A DNA stretch of 64,000 nucleotides from WHSW01 sp963767475 (lineage in GTDB: Bacteria; Actinomycetota; Thermoleophilia; Solirubrobacterales; 70-9): NCBI GenBank assembly GCA_963767475.1, contig CAVYEI010000002.1, positions 1,426,001 to 1,490,000 on the forward strand, read 5' to 3'. Each line of letters begins with the position of its first letter. Positions within the stretch are counted from its first letter, which is position 1. A program made the translations under genes and the position numbers. This document shows, one piece after another, positions 16,808 to 25,047 of the stretch. The notes beneath the pieces were generated by a model. The model worked only from the letters and a program-made list of their open reading frames with translations. It was not told the origin of the DNA and did not search any database.

Positions 16808-16871
16808 CGCAACGCGGTAGGTGCGCGTGAAGGGTTCGGGTTCGGGCGCCGTCAGGACGAAAGCGTGTCCG

Positions 16872-17423
16872 CTACGCGGCGACCGCCGCGGGGATGAACT
16901 CGCGCTCCTCGAGATACGTGAGGATCTGCTGCGCGGACTCCTCCGGCGACTGCGACTCGGTGTCGATCACGAGCTCCGGGTTCTCGGGAACCTCGTAGGG
17001 GTCCGAGACGCCGGTGAACTCCTTGATCTCTCCGGAGCGAGCCTTGGCGTACAGACCCTTGACGTCGCGCTCCTCGCAGACCTCGACCGAGGCCTTGACG
17101 TAGGCCTCGACGAAGCGCTCGCCCATCATCTCGCGAGCCTCGCCGCGGATGTCCTTGTAGGGCGAGATCGCGGCGGTGATCACCGGGACCTCGTTGCGCG
17201 AGAGCAGGTTGGCGACGAAGGCGATCCGGCGAATGTTCGTATCGCGGTCCTCCTTCGAGAAGCCGAGCCCCTTGGAGAGGTTCTCGCGCACGACGTCGCC
17301 GTCGAGCACCTCGAGCTTCGAGCCGCGCTTGCGCAGCTCCTTGACCAGATGCGTCGTGATCGTGGACTTACCCGAGCCCGAGAGCCCGGTGAACCAGAGG
17401 CAGAAGCCCTTTTCGTCTGACAT
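16872..17423 (-). CDS. cysC: adenylyl-sulfate kinase
   Basis: A 183-residue APS kinase that phosphorylates APS at the 3'-hydroxyl to PAPS. The P-loop is FTGLSGSGKSTITTHL near residues 12-27. Family motifs LEVLDGDVVRENLSKGLGFS and EDRDTNIRRIAFVANLL follow, and the lid region is KGLYAKARSGEIKEFTGVSDPYE. The ATG at 17423 shares one base with the stop of the ATP sulfurylase gene (TGATG), so translation is coupled. The reductase in the same cluster looks like an APS-type enzyme, so PAPS may serve sulfotransfer or a dual pathway. Confidence 0.96.
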   Translation of the reverse strand: MSDEKGFCLWFTGLSGSGKSTITTHLVKELRKRGSKLEVLDGDVVRENLSKGLGFSKEDRDTNIRRIAFVANLLSRNEVPVITAAISPYKDIRGEAREMMGERFVEAYVKASVEVCEERDVKGLYAKARSGEIKEFTGVSDPYEVPENPELVIDTESQSPEESAQQILTYLEEREFIPAAVAA

Positions 17424-18511
17424 CAGTTGTCTTCCTTCTTGTAAGCGTTGATCAGAATCTCTGCGACTTCGTCGCGACTGAACTCGTGTGGCGGCTTCTC
17501 GCCGGCCTCGAGCATCTCGCGCACCTTGGTGCCCGAGAGGAACAGGTGCGACTCCTGGGGGTGGGGGCAGGTCTTCGCCGAGCCCATGCCCTCGCACTCG
17601 TTGCACCAGAAGGTGTGCTCGAAGAACAGCGGCGTGATCCCGAGCTTTTCGATGTCGATGTCATCGAAGATCCGCTGCGCGTCGTAGGTGCCGTAGTAGT
17701 CACCGACGCCCGCGTGGTCGCGCCCGACGATGAAGTGGGTGCAGCCGTAGTTGCGGCGGATGATCGCGTGCAGGACAGCCTCGCGCGGGCCGGCGTAATG
17801 CATCTTGCCGGGGTTGACCCCGAGCATCACGTGGTCCGGGTGGTAGTAGTTGTCCATCAGGACCTCGTAGCACTGCATCCGCACGTCGGCGGGGATGTCG
17901 CCCTTCTTGGTCTCGCCGATCAGCGGGTGGATGTAGAGCCCGTCGCAGATCTCCAGCGCGGCCTTGGTCAGGTACTCGTGGGCGCGGTGGATCGGGTTGC
18001 GGGTCTGGAAGGCGACGATCCGCTTCCAGCCGTGGTCGGCGAACGACTGCTTCGCCTCGGCGGCCGTCTGGTAGCGCTTCATGAACGCTTCCTCGTGGTC
18101 GGGCAGCGCGTCGGCCTCGATCGGGCCGGCGAGGCAGCGATTGCCCTCCTCGCGGATCGCGGCGACGCCCGGGTGGTCGTTGTCGGTCGTGCGGTAGACC
18201 GTCTCGGCCTCGTGCTCGACGTCCTTCTCGTAGATCTCCTCGACCGTCAGCCGACCGAGCGCCTTGCCGTTCGGGGCGGTGAGCTCGACCACGTCGCCGA
18301 CCTCGCACTCGAGGTCGGTCGCGAGCGTGATCGGGATCGACCAGATCTCTCCCGAGGTGAGGCGCATCTCGTCGCAGACGGACTTCCAGTCCTCGGAGCC
18401 GAGGAAGCCGGTGAGTGGCGCGAAGCCTCCGTTTGCGAGCAGTTCGAAGTCGGAAGCCTGGCGCGCGCTCAGCTGCAGCGCGAGGCTCGTAGGGGCGGAT
18501 GTGTCAGACAA
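17423..18511 (-). CDS. sat: sulfate adenylyltransferase (ATP sulfurylase, Sat type)
   Basis: A 362-residue homomeric ATP sulfurylase, making APS from ATP and sulfate. Active-site motifs are AFQTRNPIHRAHEYLTK near residue 168 and IVGRDHAGVGDYYG near 262. A cysteine/histidine set FWCNECEGMGSAKTCPHP around 305-320 is the zinc site found in bacterial Sat proteins. The cluster therefore uses Sat rather than the CysD/CysN pair. It is followed by cysC with a 1-base overlap. A 127 bp gap separates it from the upstream reductase gene and may contain its own promoter. Confidence 0.96.
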   Translation of the reverse strand: MSDTSAPTSLALQLSARQASDFELLANGGFAPLTGFLGSEDWKSVCDEMRLTSGEIWSIPITLATDLECEVGDVVELTAPNGKALGRLTVEEIYEKDVEHEAETVYRTTDNDHPGVAAIREEGNRCLAGPIEADALPDHEEAFMKRYQTAAEAKQSFADHGWKRIVAFQTRNPIHRAHEYLTKAALEICDGLYIHPLIGETKKGDIPADVRMQCYEVLMDNYYHPDHVMLGVNPGKMHYAGPREAVLHAIIRRNYGCTHFIVGRDHAGVGDYYGTYDAQRIFDDIDIEKLGITPLFFEHTFWCNECEGMGSAKTCPHPQESHLFLSGTKVREMLEAGEKPPHEFSRDEVAEILINAYKKEDN

Positions 18512-18638
18512 GTTCTTCGCTCTCCAGAGTCGTTTTCAGCTTGGCGAGGGTAGCGACTCGCGTTCAATCCTGAGTGATGTAGGCAAGAACGGCCCGAACA
18601 AGGCGCCTCAACGGCGGCGCGGCTCGGCTAACGCCTCA

Positions 18639-19286
18639 CTAGCCGTGGATTCCGCACTCGGTGCGGCCGGTCCCAGCCCACCGACCGGCACGCTCGCCCG
18701 CACCCTCCAGCGCAACCGTGGTGCACGGCACGCATCCGATCGACGGATAACCCTGATCGTGAAGCGGGTTGTAGGGCACGTGGTGGTCCTTGACGTAGGT
18801 CCAGACCTGCTTTTCGTCCCAGTCGGCCAAGGGGTTCAGCTTCCAGAGCCCAAACCGCTCGTCCCAGCCGAACTTGGGCGCGCTGGCGCGGGTGCTCGAG
18901 TCGACCCTTCGGATCCCCGAGACCCAGCAGCTCACCTCGTCGAGGGCTGTATGCATCAGCTCGACCTTGCGATCCGCGCAGCAACCGTCCGGGCCGAGGG
19001 GCTCGGCCAGCACTCCGTCGGCGATCCGCTCGAACTCGATTCCGTACCGGTCGGCGAGCCGGTCGCGGGTCTCGTAGGTCTCCGGGAACAGCAGGCCGGT
19101 GTCGACGTAGAAGAAGCGTGCGTCGGGCTTGATCCGGTGCACCATGTCGACGATCACCGAGCTCGTCTTCTGAAACGAGACCGCGAATCGCAGGTCCGGG
19201 TGGAAGCGCTCGATCGCCCACTCGATCGCTTCCTCGGCGCTCAGTCCCTCGAGCCCGGCCGGATCGACGACCTCGCCGGCGATCAC
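18639..19286 (-). CDS. cysH: phosphoadenylyl/adenylyl-sulfate reductase (APS-reductase type)
   Basis: A 215-residue CysH-family reductase from a GTG at 19286. The nucleotide loop is RFAVSFQKTSSVIV, then FFYVDTGLLFPETYE. Cluster cysteines are present as GCCADRKV near residue 100 and IGCVPCTTV near 184, so it should bind a 4Fe-4S cluster and act on APS. The catalytic cysteine is in RTECGIHG at the C terminus. No ribosome-binding site precedes the GTG. In contrast, an ATG at 19380 overlaps the sulfite reductase stop (ATGA) and leads into a sequence that joins this frame if one base near 19326 is removed, so the true N terminus is probably longer and interrupted by an indel. Confidence 0.93.
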   Translation of the reverse strand: MIAGEVVDPAGLEGLSAEEAIEWAIERFHPDLRFAVSFQKTSSVIVDMVHRIKPDARFFYVDTGLLFPETYETRDRLADRYGIEFERIADGVLAEPLGPDGCCADRKVELMHTALDEVSCWVSGIRRVDSSTRASAPKFGWDERFGLWKLNPLADWDEKQVWTYVKDHHVPYNPLHDQGYPSIGCVPCTTVALEGAGERAGRWAGTGRTECGIHG

Positions 19287-19376
19287 CGGCGGCTCGAGAG
19301 TGCCGTTGCCATTGACGTGGCCGTTCGCCGTTGCCGTTCGTGGCCGCGGGCACAGGTGTGGGGATGACGAAGCCGC

Positions 19377-21263
19377 TCATACCGCGCACTCGCCCTCGCC
19401 GCGCTCGACCGCGTAGGGCTCGGAGCGGTTCCAGTCGATGAACTGGCTCATCGTCTCGAGGCTGAACTCGGCCGGCAGGGTGAGCTCCTTGACCTCGGCC
19501 TCGAAGCGCGCGGTGCCGACGCGCTCGACGAAGGCGTTGAACTCCTCGCCGTCTTCGCGCTCGGCCTCGTAGAGGCGCAGCCAGCGCTCGACGGCTTCCG
19601 GCACGCGCTTCGCCGGCAGGCGGGCCTTGAGCCGGTGGCCGTAGAGCACCTCGCCACCCTCGTAGTTGCCGCCGAGGTGGGGGATGTAGGCGGGCATCGC
19701 CCGGCCGCCGACCTTGAGCGAGGCGCCGTAGAAGCCGATGTTGGCGATGTGGTGCTGGCTGCATCCGTTCGGGCAGCCCGACATCTTGATGTGGACCTTC
19801 TTCGTCAGCGGGTCGGTGATCTGCATCTGCTCGACCCGCTCCTGGATCACCCGGTTGAGCCCCATCGAGGCGGTGATCCCGAGCTTGCAGCTGTCGGTGC
19901 CGGGGCAGGAGACGACGTCGGTGATCTGGTCGGCCCCGGGGTCGGAGAGGCCGAGCTCGCCGAGGCGCTGCCAGACGTCGTAGAGGGCCTCGTCGCGAAC
20001 CCAGCGCAGGACGAAGTTCTGGTGCACGGTGGTGCGGGCCGAGCCGCCGGTGTACTCGCGCATGATCTGGCCGAGGCCACGGAACTGCTCCGGGGTCAGG
20101 TCGCCGCGGGTGACCTTGACGTCGATGGAGCTGAACCCGGGCTGGCGCTGCGAGCGCACGTTGGCCTCGCGGAAGCGGTCGAACTCGCTGTGGTCGCCGT
20201 TCGGGCTCGCGGCCGCCGCCGGCGGTGCCGGTGCGTTCGCTTCCTCGTCGGGGCCGTAGACGAGGTGATCGATCGAGAAGTCGCGCTCGGCGACCCAGTC
20301 GCCCTCGAGCTCCTCCTCGACCATCTCGCGGAAGGCATCGATGCCGATCTTGTCGATCAGCACCTTGATCCGGGCGCGGGCGCGGTTGACGCGCAGCCAC
20401 TCCTGGCGGTCGAAGATCCGGAACACGGCCTCGGAGACCTTCAGGTAGTCGCCGTTCTCGAGCTCGACGAAGTCGTAGAGCGTCGGGGCGACCCGCGGCA
20501 TGATCGAGGTGCCGCCGCCGACCCGGACCTCGACCCCGCGGACCCCGTCGCGCTCGCGCGGGATGAAGCCGATGTCGTGGATGCCGGTGATCGCGACGTC
20601 CTCGTCGGTCGCCGTGAACGCGGTCTTCACCTTGCGCGGCATCAGCTGCGTGGTCGGGTGGCGGACGAAGTAGCGCACGTAGGCCGCCGCGTAGGGGGTG
20701 ATGTCGAAGAGCTCGCCCTCGGTGATTCCGGCGTAGGGGTCGCCGGTGACGTTGCGGACCGTGTTGCCGCAGCCCTCGCGCGAGGAGAGCCCGGAGTCGG
20801 AGATCTCGCGGATCAGCTCCGCCATCTGCGGCAGCGGGATGTGGTGGATCTGGATGTTCTGGCGGGTCGTGATGTGGCCCTTGTTCAGGGGCGCGTGCTT
20901 CTCGATCACGGACGCGAAGGCGTCCATCTGCTCGGGCGTGATGCCGCCCATCGGCAGCTTCACCCGGCACATCTGCACTCCCGGCTGGCGCTGGCCGTAG
21001 ACGCCCTGCTTGAGCCGGAAGCCGATGAACTGGTCCTCGGGCGTCTCGCCGTCGAGGAACTTACCGGCCTCGGTGTCGAAGTCGTCGAACTCGCGCTCGA
21101 TGATCGGGATCAGGTGCCCGGGGACGTTCTCGTAGACCTCGGGGTTTTCGAGCGAGCCGCGCCTGCCCTTGCCCTTCTGGGGCTTATCGTGGCTGACGTC
21201 GAGCTTGTGCTCGGTGGCGATCCGCTCCGCTGCGGGCGCCTCCGGGGCGGCGGTGGGCTCCAT
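19377..21263 (-). CDS. ferredoxin-type nitrite/sulfite reductase (siroheme, 4Fe-4S)
   Basis: A 628-residue protein that reduces sulfite to sulfide with six electrons. Two ferrodoxin-like halves are visible: residues ~75-140 with KGHITTRQNIQIHHIPL and ~390-450 with ARTTVHQNFVLRWV. Four cysteines that bind the coupled siroheme/4Fe-4S centre are in VVSCPGTDSCKLGIT near 452 and KMSGCPNGCSQHHIAN near 493. An alanine/proline-rich linker around 335-350 separates the halves. The acidic C terminus lacks the CysI-specific features, so ferredoxin is the likely donor. It is the first gene of the sulfate-reduction run and has an inverted repeat immediately upstream. Confidence 0.94.
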   Translation of the reverse strand: MEPTAAPEAPAAERIATEHKLDVSHDKPQKGKGRRGSLENPEVYENVPGHLIPIIEREFDDFDTEAGKFLDGETPEDQFIGFRLKQGVYGQRQPGVQMCRVKLPMGGITPEQMDAFASVIEKHAPLNKGHITTRQNIQIHHIPLPQMAELIREISDSGLSSREGCGNTVRNVTGDPYAGITEGELFDITPYAAAYVRYFVRHPTTQLMPRKVKTAFTATDEDVAITGIHDIGFIPRERDGVRGVEVRVGGGTSIMPRVAPTLYDFVELENGDYLKVSEAVFRIFDRQEWLRVNRARARIKVLIDKIGIDAFREMVEEELEGDWVAERDFSIDHLVYGPDEEANAPAPPAAAASPNGDHSEFDRFREANVRSQRQPGFSSIDVKVTRGDLTPEQFRGLGQIMREYTGGSARTTVHQNFVLRWVRDEALYDVWQRLGELGLSDPGADQITDVVSCPGTDSCKLGITASMGLNRVIQERVEQMQITDPLTKKVHIKMSGCPNGCSQHHIANIGFYGASLKVGGRAMPAYIPHLGGNYEGGEVLYGHRLKARLPAKRVPEAVERWLRLYEAEREDGEEFNAFVERVGTARFEAEVKELTLPAEFSLETMSQFIDWNRSEPYAVERGEGECAV

Positions 21264-21280
21264 GCCAGGGCATATTACAC

Positions 21281-21298
21281 AAATCCCGATTGGGATTT
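21281..21298 (-). promoter_or_regulatory. inverted repeat, candidate operator upstream of sulfite reductase
   Basis: The 18 bp AAATCCCGATTGGGATTT has perfect 7-base arms (AAATCCC / GGGATTT) around a 4-base spacer. It lies 18 bp upstream of the sulfite reductase ATG, in an AT-rich patch unusual for this DNA. On the minus strand the sequence just after it reads TGTGTAATATGCC, a possible -10 element. A repressor bound here would cover the promoter. The nearby cysteine-free Rrf2 protein is the obvious candidate, but other regulators are possible. Confidence 0.6.
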
Positions 21299-21318
21299 AG
21301 GTATTTAGGCGTTGCGGC

Positions 21319-22800
21319 TCACGCCGGGTCGAGGATGCGGTGCAGCTCGTGGCTGGCGACCGTCTCGGGCGCGGGCGGTATGCCCGCGGTGAGCAGGAAG
21401 CCGTCGAAGGCGTGCCTGCCGGTCATCCGCATCGCGTCGGGGCGGGTGAGTATGGCGGTGCCGGCGATCTGAAGCGGGTTGTCATAGGCGCCGTCGGCCC
21501 AATGGACGACGAGGTCGGGCAGGTGTGCCGGGGGCCCGCCGCCGTTCTCCTCGGCCGAGCAGATCACCGATTCGACGACGGGCCGGCCGTCCTTCGTTCG
21601 CGTGGCGAGCAGTCTCGCCCGCAGCTCGGCGCAGGTCGCGTCGTACTCGGCCGGCGCCACGATCCCCTTCGCTTCGCGGCCGCCGAGGTTGATTCGCAGC
21701 CAGCAGTGCTGATCGTGGGGGATCGGAAAGGCACGCGTGCGGCTCCAGTCGTAGGTCCTCATCGCGTTCGGTGCGGCAACGGCCTGCAGCAGCGCGAACG
21801 GCGCGTGCCGGCGCCAGGCGGTCCGCGCGGGCTCGGGGAGGCCGCTCTTTACCGCCGCCAGGGCGGCGCGGCCGAGATTGCGCGGCGACATGCGTCCCGG
21901 ACGCGCGGCGTTCGCGAAGCCCATGCCGGCGAGCAACGGGTGGATCAGCGTCGGAATTCCGCTCGCGGGTCGCATCCCGTGGAGGGCGAAGACCGCAACT
22001 CGGGCGTCCTGCGGAGCGGCTTCGAGAATGGCTCCGATCGCCGCGTCGGCGGCGCAGAAGACGTCGACGAGGGCGCGTTCGTCGATCTCCTCTTGCCGGC
22101 GCTGCTCGAACAGCGGCTCGTCCGGCGCCGTCGTCTGCCAGAGCAGATGCGAGGTGTGATGGATCTCCGCGAACACGATCAGCGCCAGGTCCGGCGCGGT
22201 CTCGCGGATCAGCTTGGCCGTGAGCGCGCCTCGAAGTCGGGCCCCGTGCTGTGCGCGCCTCGACGCCTGCGCGAGGAAAGCGGGCGACGGGTCGTTGTGG
22301 CGCGGCGCCGGCTCGCTTTGGAATGGATGCGGCTCGATCTCGCTCGCGATCCGCGCCGCCAGCCTGGCCGGCCGGGTTTGAAGCGAGCCGAGCCGGCGAT
22401 CGTGAGATCCCCATTCCGCGACCTCGACGCAGCCGTCGACATCGGCGAACGGCAGGTAGGGAACGTCGACCGTCAACACGCGGCGACCGCGCCGGGCGCT
22501 CGCCCCCCACCACGGCTCGATGCCTTCGCCGGCTTCGCGGACGATTCGCATCTCCGACGGCTCCCAGCGCCAGGTGTAGTGGACCCCGTGCTCGAGCACC
22601 GGCAGGCCAGTGGCGAACGTCGGCCATACCGAGCCGCTGCCGATGTTCGCGCTCGAGCTCACTCGCGACCAATTGCCTCGCGCAGCAAGGCCGGCCAGCA
22701 CGGGTAGCTCACCCGAAGCCATGAGCCTGCGGACGAGGTCGGCCTCGGCGGCGTCGAGCGCGATCGCGATCGTCGGCTGGTGCGCTATCGAGGTCGCCAT
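21319..22800 (-). CDS. alkaline phosphatase superfamily (type I phosphodiesterase-like) protein
   Basis: A 493-residue protein. The N terminus IAIALDAAEADLVRRLMASG followed by ELPVLAGLAARG is the start of the type I phosphodiesterase/nucleotide pyrophosphatase branch. GSVWPTFATGLPVLEHGVHY would carry the nucleophile threonine. FALHGMRPASGIP and RHAFDGFLLTAG near the C terminus match the metal-binding and substrate loops, but one usual aspartate-histidine pair is not obvious. The start is the ATG at 22800, overlapping the glycosyltransferase stop by 16 bp. Coupling to glycosyltransferases suggests action on a phosphorylated glycan or lipid; this is inference. Confidence 0.72.
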   Translation of the reverse strand: MATSIAHQPTIAIALDAAEADLVRRLMASGELPVLAGLAARGNWSRVSSSANIGSGSVWPTFATGLPVLEHGVHYTWRWEPSEMRIVREAGEGIEPWWGASARRGRRVLTVDVPYLPFADVDGCVEVAEWGSHDRRLGSLQTRPARLAARIASEIEPHPFQSEPAPRHNDPSPAFLAQASRRAQHGARLRGALTAKLIRETAPDLALIVFAEIHHTSHLLWQTTAPDEPLFEQRRQEEIDERALVDVFCAADAAIGAILEAAPQDARVAVFALHGMRPASGIPTLIHPLLAGMGFANAARPGRMSPRNLGRAALAAVKSGLPEPARTAWRRHAPFALLQAVAAPNAMRTYDWSRTRAFPIPHDQHCWLRINLGGREAKGIVAPAEYDATCAELRARLLATRTKDGRPVVESVICSAEENGGGPPAHLPDLVVHWADGAYDNPLQIAGTAILTRPDAMRMTGRHAFDGFLLTAGIPPAPETVASHELHRILDPA

Positions 22801-23759
22801 CGAATCGCTTCGTTTCGAGGCAGGATCACGCCTGCGGCGAGGTCGCGGATGCGCATACCCGTGCTCAGCGCCGCGCGCAGGGTGGCCGGGCTGGCCTCTT
22901 GCCACCACCGCCTCAGGCGCAGCAGCCTCGTCGGCGCCGGCGCCTGCGATGTGGTCGCGGATCCGGACCAGAGGCTCAGCCCCTGGCTGTGGCGCGTCGC
23001 CCAGGCGGCGGCGGGAGCGCGCTGCTCATCTGCGGTTGCCGGCGTCTCGAGCAACTCGGTCCATTCCTCGCCGCGCCTGAAGGCCGCGATCGAGCTCCAC
23101 ATCAGGCCGGCACCATCGTCGCGATCGTCGCCGGCGGACGCCGTCAGTGAGTCAGGGTGATAGCGATAGCGATAGAGCGCCTCCGGGAGCACCAGCACCT
23201 GGCCCGCTCGGGTGAGGCGAAGGAAGAGGTCGACGTCCTCCCAGCGATATGTGCCCTCGCGGTAACCGCCGACACGCTCGAAGGCCTGGCGTCGCATCAA
23301 CGCCGATCCGTGCGGGAACGGGGGGAGCGCCGAGCGTTGGACCAGGCGCCAGCGGTCGCGCGGTCGCACCCGGCGGCCTTTCGAATCGATGCCTTCGTAG
23401 AGGCTGCCGACGGCGACGGCGTCCGTGGCCGCCTCGATCGCGGCGACCTGGCGTTCGAGTCGGTCGTTTCGAGAGATGTCATCTTGGTCTTGGCGCGCAA
23501 CCAGCGGGGCCGATGTCGCGGCGACGCCGGCGTTCCCGGCGCCGACGATCCCGAGCGGTTGAGGATGCTCGATCAGCCGTACGCGGGGGTCCCGAGCCGC
23601 CGCCCCGCGAACCGTTTCCACGGAGCCGTCAGTCGAGCCGTTCTCGACGATCACCAGCTCGAGATCCGCGAGCGTTTGGTCGAGCACGCTCGCGATCGCG
23701 TCGGCGACGAACGGCTCGCCGTTGAACACCGGCATGAAGACGCTCACGCGCGGCGTCAT
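22785..23759 (-). CDS. glycosyltransferase family 2
   Basis: A 324-residue GT2 enzyme. The nucleotide-sugar fold opens VSVFMPVFNGEPFVADAI and ELVIVENGSTDGSVE. The DxD-equivalent metal motif is VARQDQDDISRNDRLERQ, and the acceptor-side motif is TYRWEDVDLFLRLTRAG. The C-terminal ~100 residues are basic and lack obvious membrane helices. It is divergent from the GT4 gene, with 19 bp between the starts, and translationally coupled to the phosphodiesterase-like gene. Donor and acceptor sugars are not predictable. Confidence 0.88.
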   Translation of the reverse strand: MTPRVSVFMPVFNGEPFVADAIASVLDQTLADLELVIVENGSTDGSVETVRGAAARDPRVRLIEHPQPLGIVGAGNAGVAATSAPLVARQDQDDISRNDRLERQVAAIEAATDAVAVGSLYEGIDSKGRRVRPRDRWRLVQRSALPPFPHGSALMRRQAFERVGGYREGTYRWEDVDLFLRLTRAGQVLVLPEALYRYRYHPDSLTASAGDDRDDGAGLMWSSIAAFRRGEEWTELLETPATADEQRAPAAAWATRHSQGLSLWSGSATTSQAPAPTRLLRLRRWWQEASPATLRAALSTGMRIRDLAAGVILPRNEAIRWRPR

Positions 23760-23778
23760 CCCTGGTTAGGCTCGCTCG

Positions 23779-25047
23779 GTGATCGCACGTAGGGACGTCG
23801 TCTTCATTTCGAGCATTGAGTGGGACGAGCTATGGCAGAGCAATCAGGAGATTGCCGCCAGGCTCGCGGCAGCCGGCAGCCGGGTGCTCTACATCGAGAA
23901 TATCGGCGTTCGCGCGCCCGCTTGGCGGGACCGCACGCGGGTGGCCGCTCGGCTCGCCGCATGGTGGCGAGCGCTCCGCGGCGGCGGCGTTCGCAAGGTC
24001 GCCGACAGGCTCTGGGTGGTCGCGCCGCTGCTGATGCCACCGTTTGGATCGCGCGCGGCGCGCGAGCTCAACCGGCGGCTGCTCGTCCCCCTGATCGTGC
24101 GCAAGGCGCGCAAGCTGGGACTGCTAGATCCAGTCGTTTGGACATATCTGCCCACCGACACAGCGCTCGAACTGATCGCGCGGCTGCGTTCCCCTGCCAG
24201 CCCGATCGTCTACTCCTGTCTGTCTGACTTCAGCGAGCGGGTCGCCGACGCATCTCGCTTGACCCGGGCGGAGCGCGAGCTGGTTCGCGGCTGCGACGTC
24301 ACCTTCGCGCTGCCGGACCTGGTCGGCCGCCTGCAGGCATACGGCGGTCGTGTGGTGGCCTACGAGCCCGGCGTGGACACCGAGCTCTTCGACCCGGCGG
24401 CCGAGCGGTCGGTTCCCGATCGGCTGCGGAGATTGTCCGGGCCGGTGATCGGCTATGTCGGTGGGTTGCAGCGAAACGTCGACCTCGCCCTGCTCGAGGA
24501 GCTCGCCCGGGCGCGACCGGATTGGTCGTGGGTCTACGTCGGCCCCGCCTACGTCTCCGTCGACGGGCTCGCCAGGCATCCGAACGTGAGTCTGCTCGGC
24601 CCGCTCGCCCATGACCAGCTGCCGGACGTGGTCGCGAGCTTCGACGTCTGCCTGTCGCCGCTCCAGCACACCGGGTACACGGCCTCGATGGTGCCGACCA
24701 AGATCGGTGAGTACCTGGCGATGGGAAAGCCCGTCGTCTCGACTGCGATCCCACACGCGCTGAGGCTCGAGCGCGCCGCCAAGGGGGTCATGGTCACCGC
24801 CGAGCCACGTCCGAGGGAGTTTCTCGCGGCGATCGAGAGGGCCCTGCTGCTCGCCGCCGACGAGGGGACCGCGGCACGCTGTCAGGCCGTCGCGGCGGCG
24901 TTCGCGTGGCCGCGGCGGCTCGAGGAGATGTCGGCGGCGCTAGCGGCCGCCCCACGCTGGCAGCGCCGCGCGCATCAGCCCGGCCAGCCGCCGCGCGTCG
25001 TCCAGTCCGGGCACCAGCGTCAGCCAGCCGAGGCCGAGGAGGCGTAG
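23779..25047 (+). CDS. glycosyltransferase family 4-like
   Basis: A 422-residue GT-B protein from a GTG. The N-terminal domain begins VVFISSIEWDELWQSNQEIA; the C-terminal domain has PVIGYVGGLQRNVDLALLEE and VSLLGPLAHDQLPDVVASFD. The nucleotide-binding PTKIGEYLAMGKPVVST is the EX7E-like region. The final ~35 residues are low-complexity (RRAHQPGQPPRVVQSGHQRQ) and come from a 108 bp overlap with the 3' end of the convergent flippase gene. That tail may be an accidental read-through. Confidence 0.86.
   Translation: MIARRDVVFISSIEWDELWQSNQEIAARLAAAGSRVLYIENIGVRAPAWRDRTRVAARLAAWWRALRGGGVRKVADRLWVVAPLLMPPFGSRAARELNRRLLVPLIVRKARKLGLLDPVVWTYLPTDTALELIARLRSPASPIVYSCLSDFSERVADASRLTRAERELVRGCDVTFALPDLVGRLQAYGGRVVAYEPGVDTELFDPAAERSVPDRLRRLSGPVIGYVGGLQRNVDLALLEELARARPDWSWVYVGPAYVSVDGLARHPNVSLLGPLAHDQLPDVVASFDVCLSPLQHTGYTASMVPTKIGEYLAMGKPVVSTAIPHALRLERAAKGVMVTAEPRPREFLAAIERALLLAADEGTAARCQAVAAAFAWPRRLEEMSAALAAAPRWQRRAHQPGQPPRVVQSGHQRQPAEAEEA

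Noticed and set aside
18628..20970. 780-residue minus-strand open frame
   Set aside because: It is the alternate frame of the sulfite reductase and cysH genes, arginine/proline-rich with no domain; only its ATG at 19380 is meaningful.
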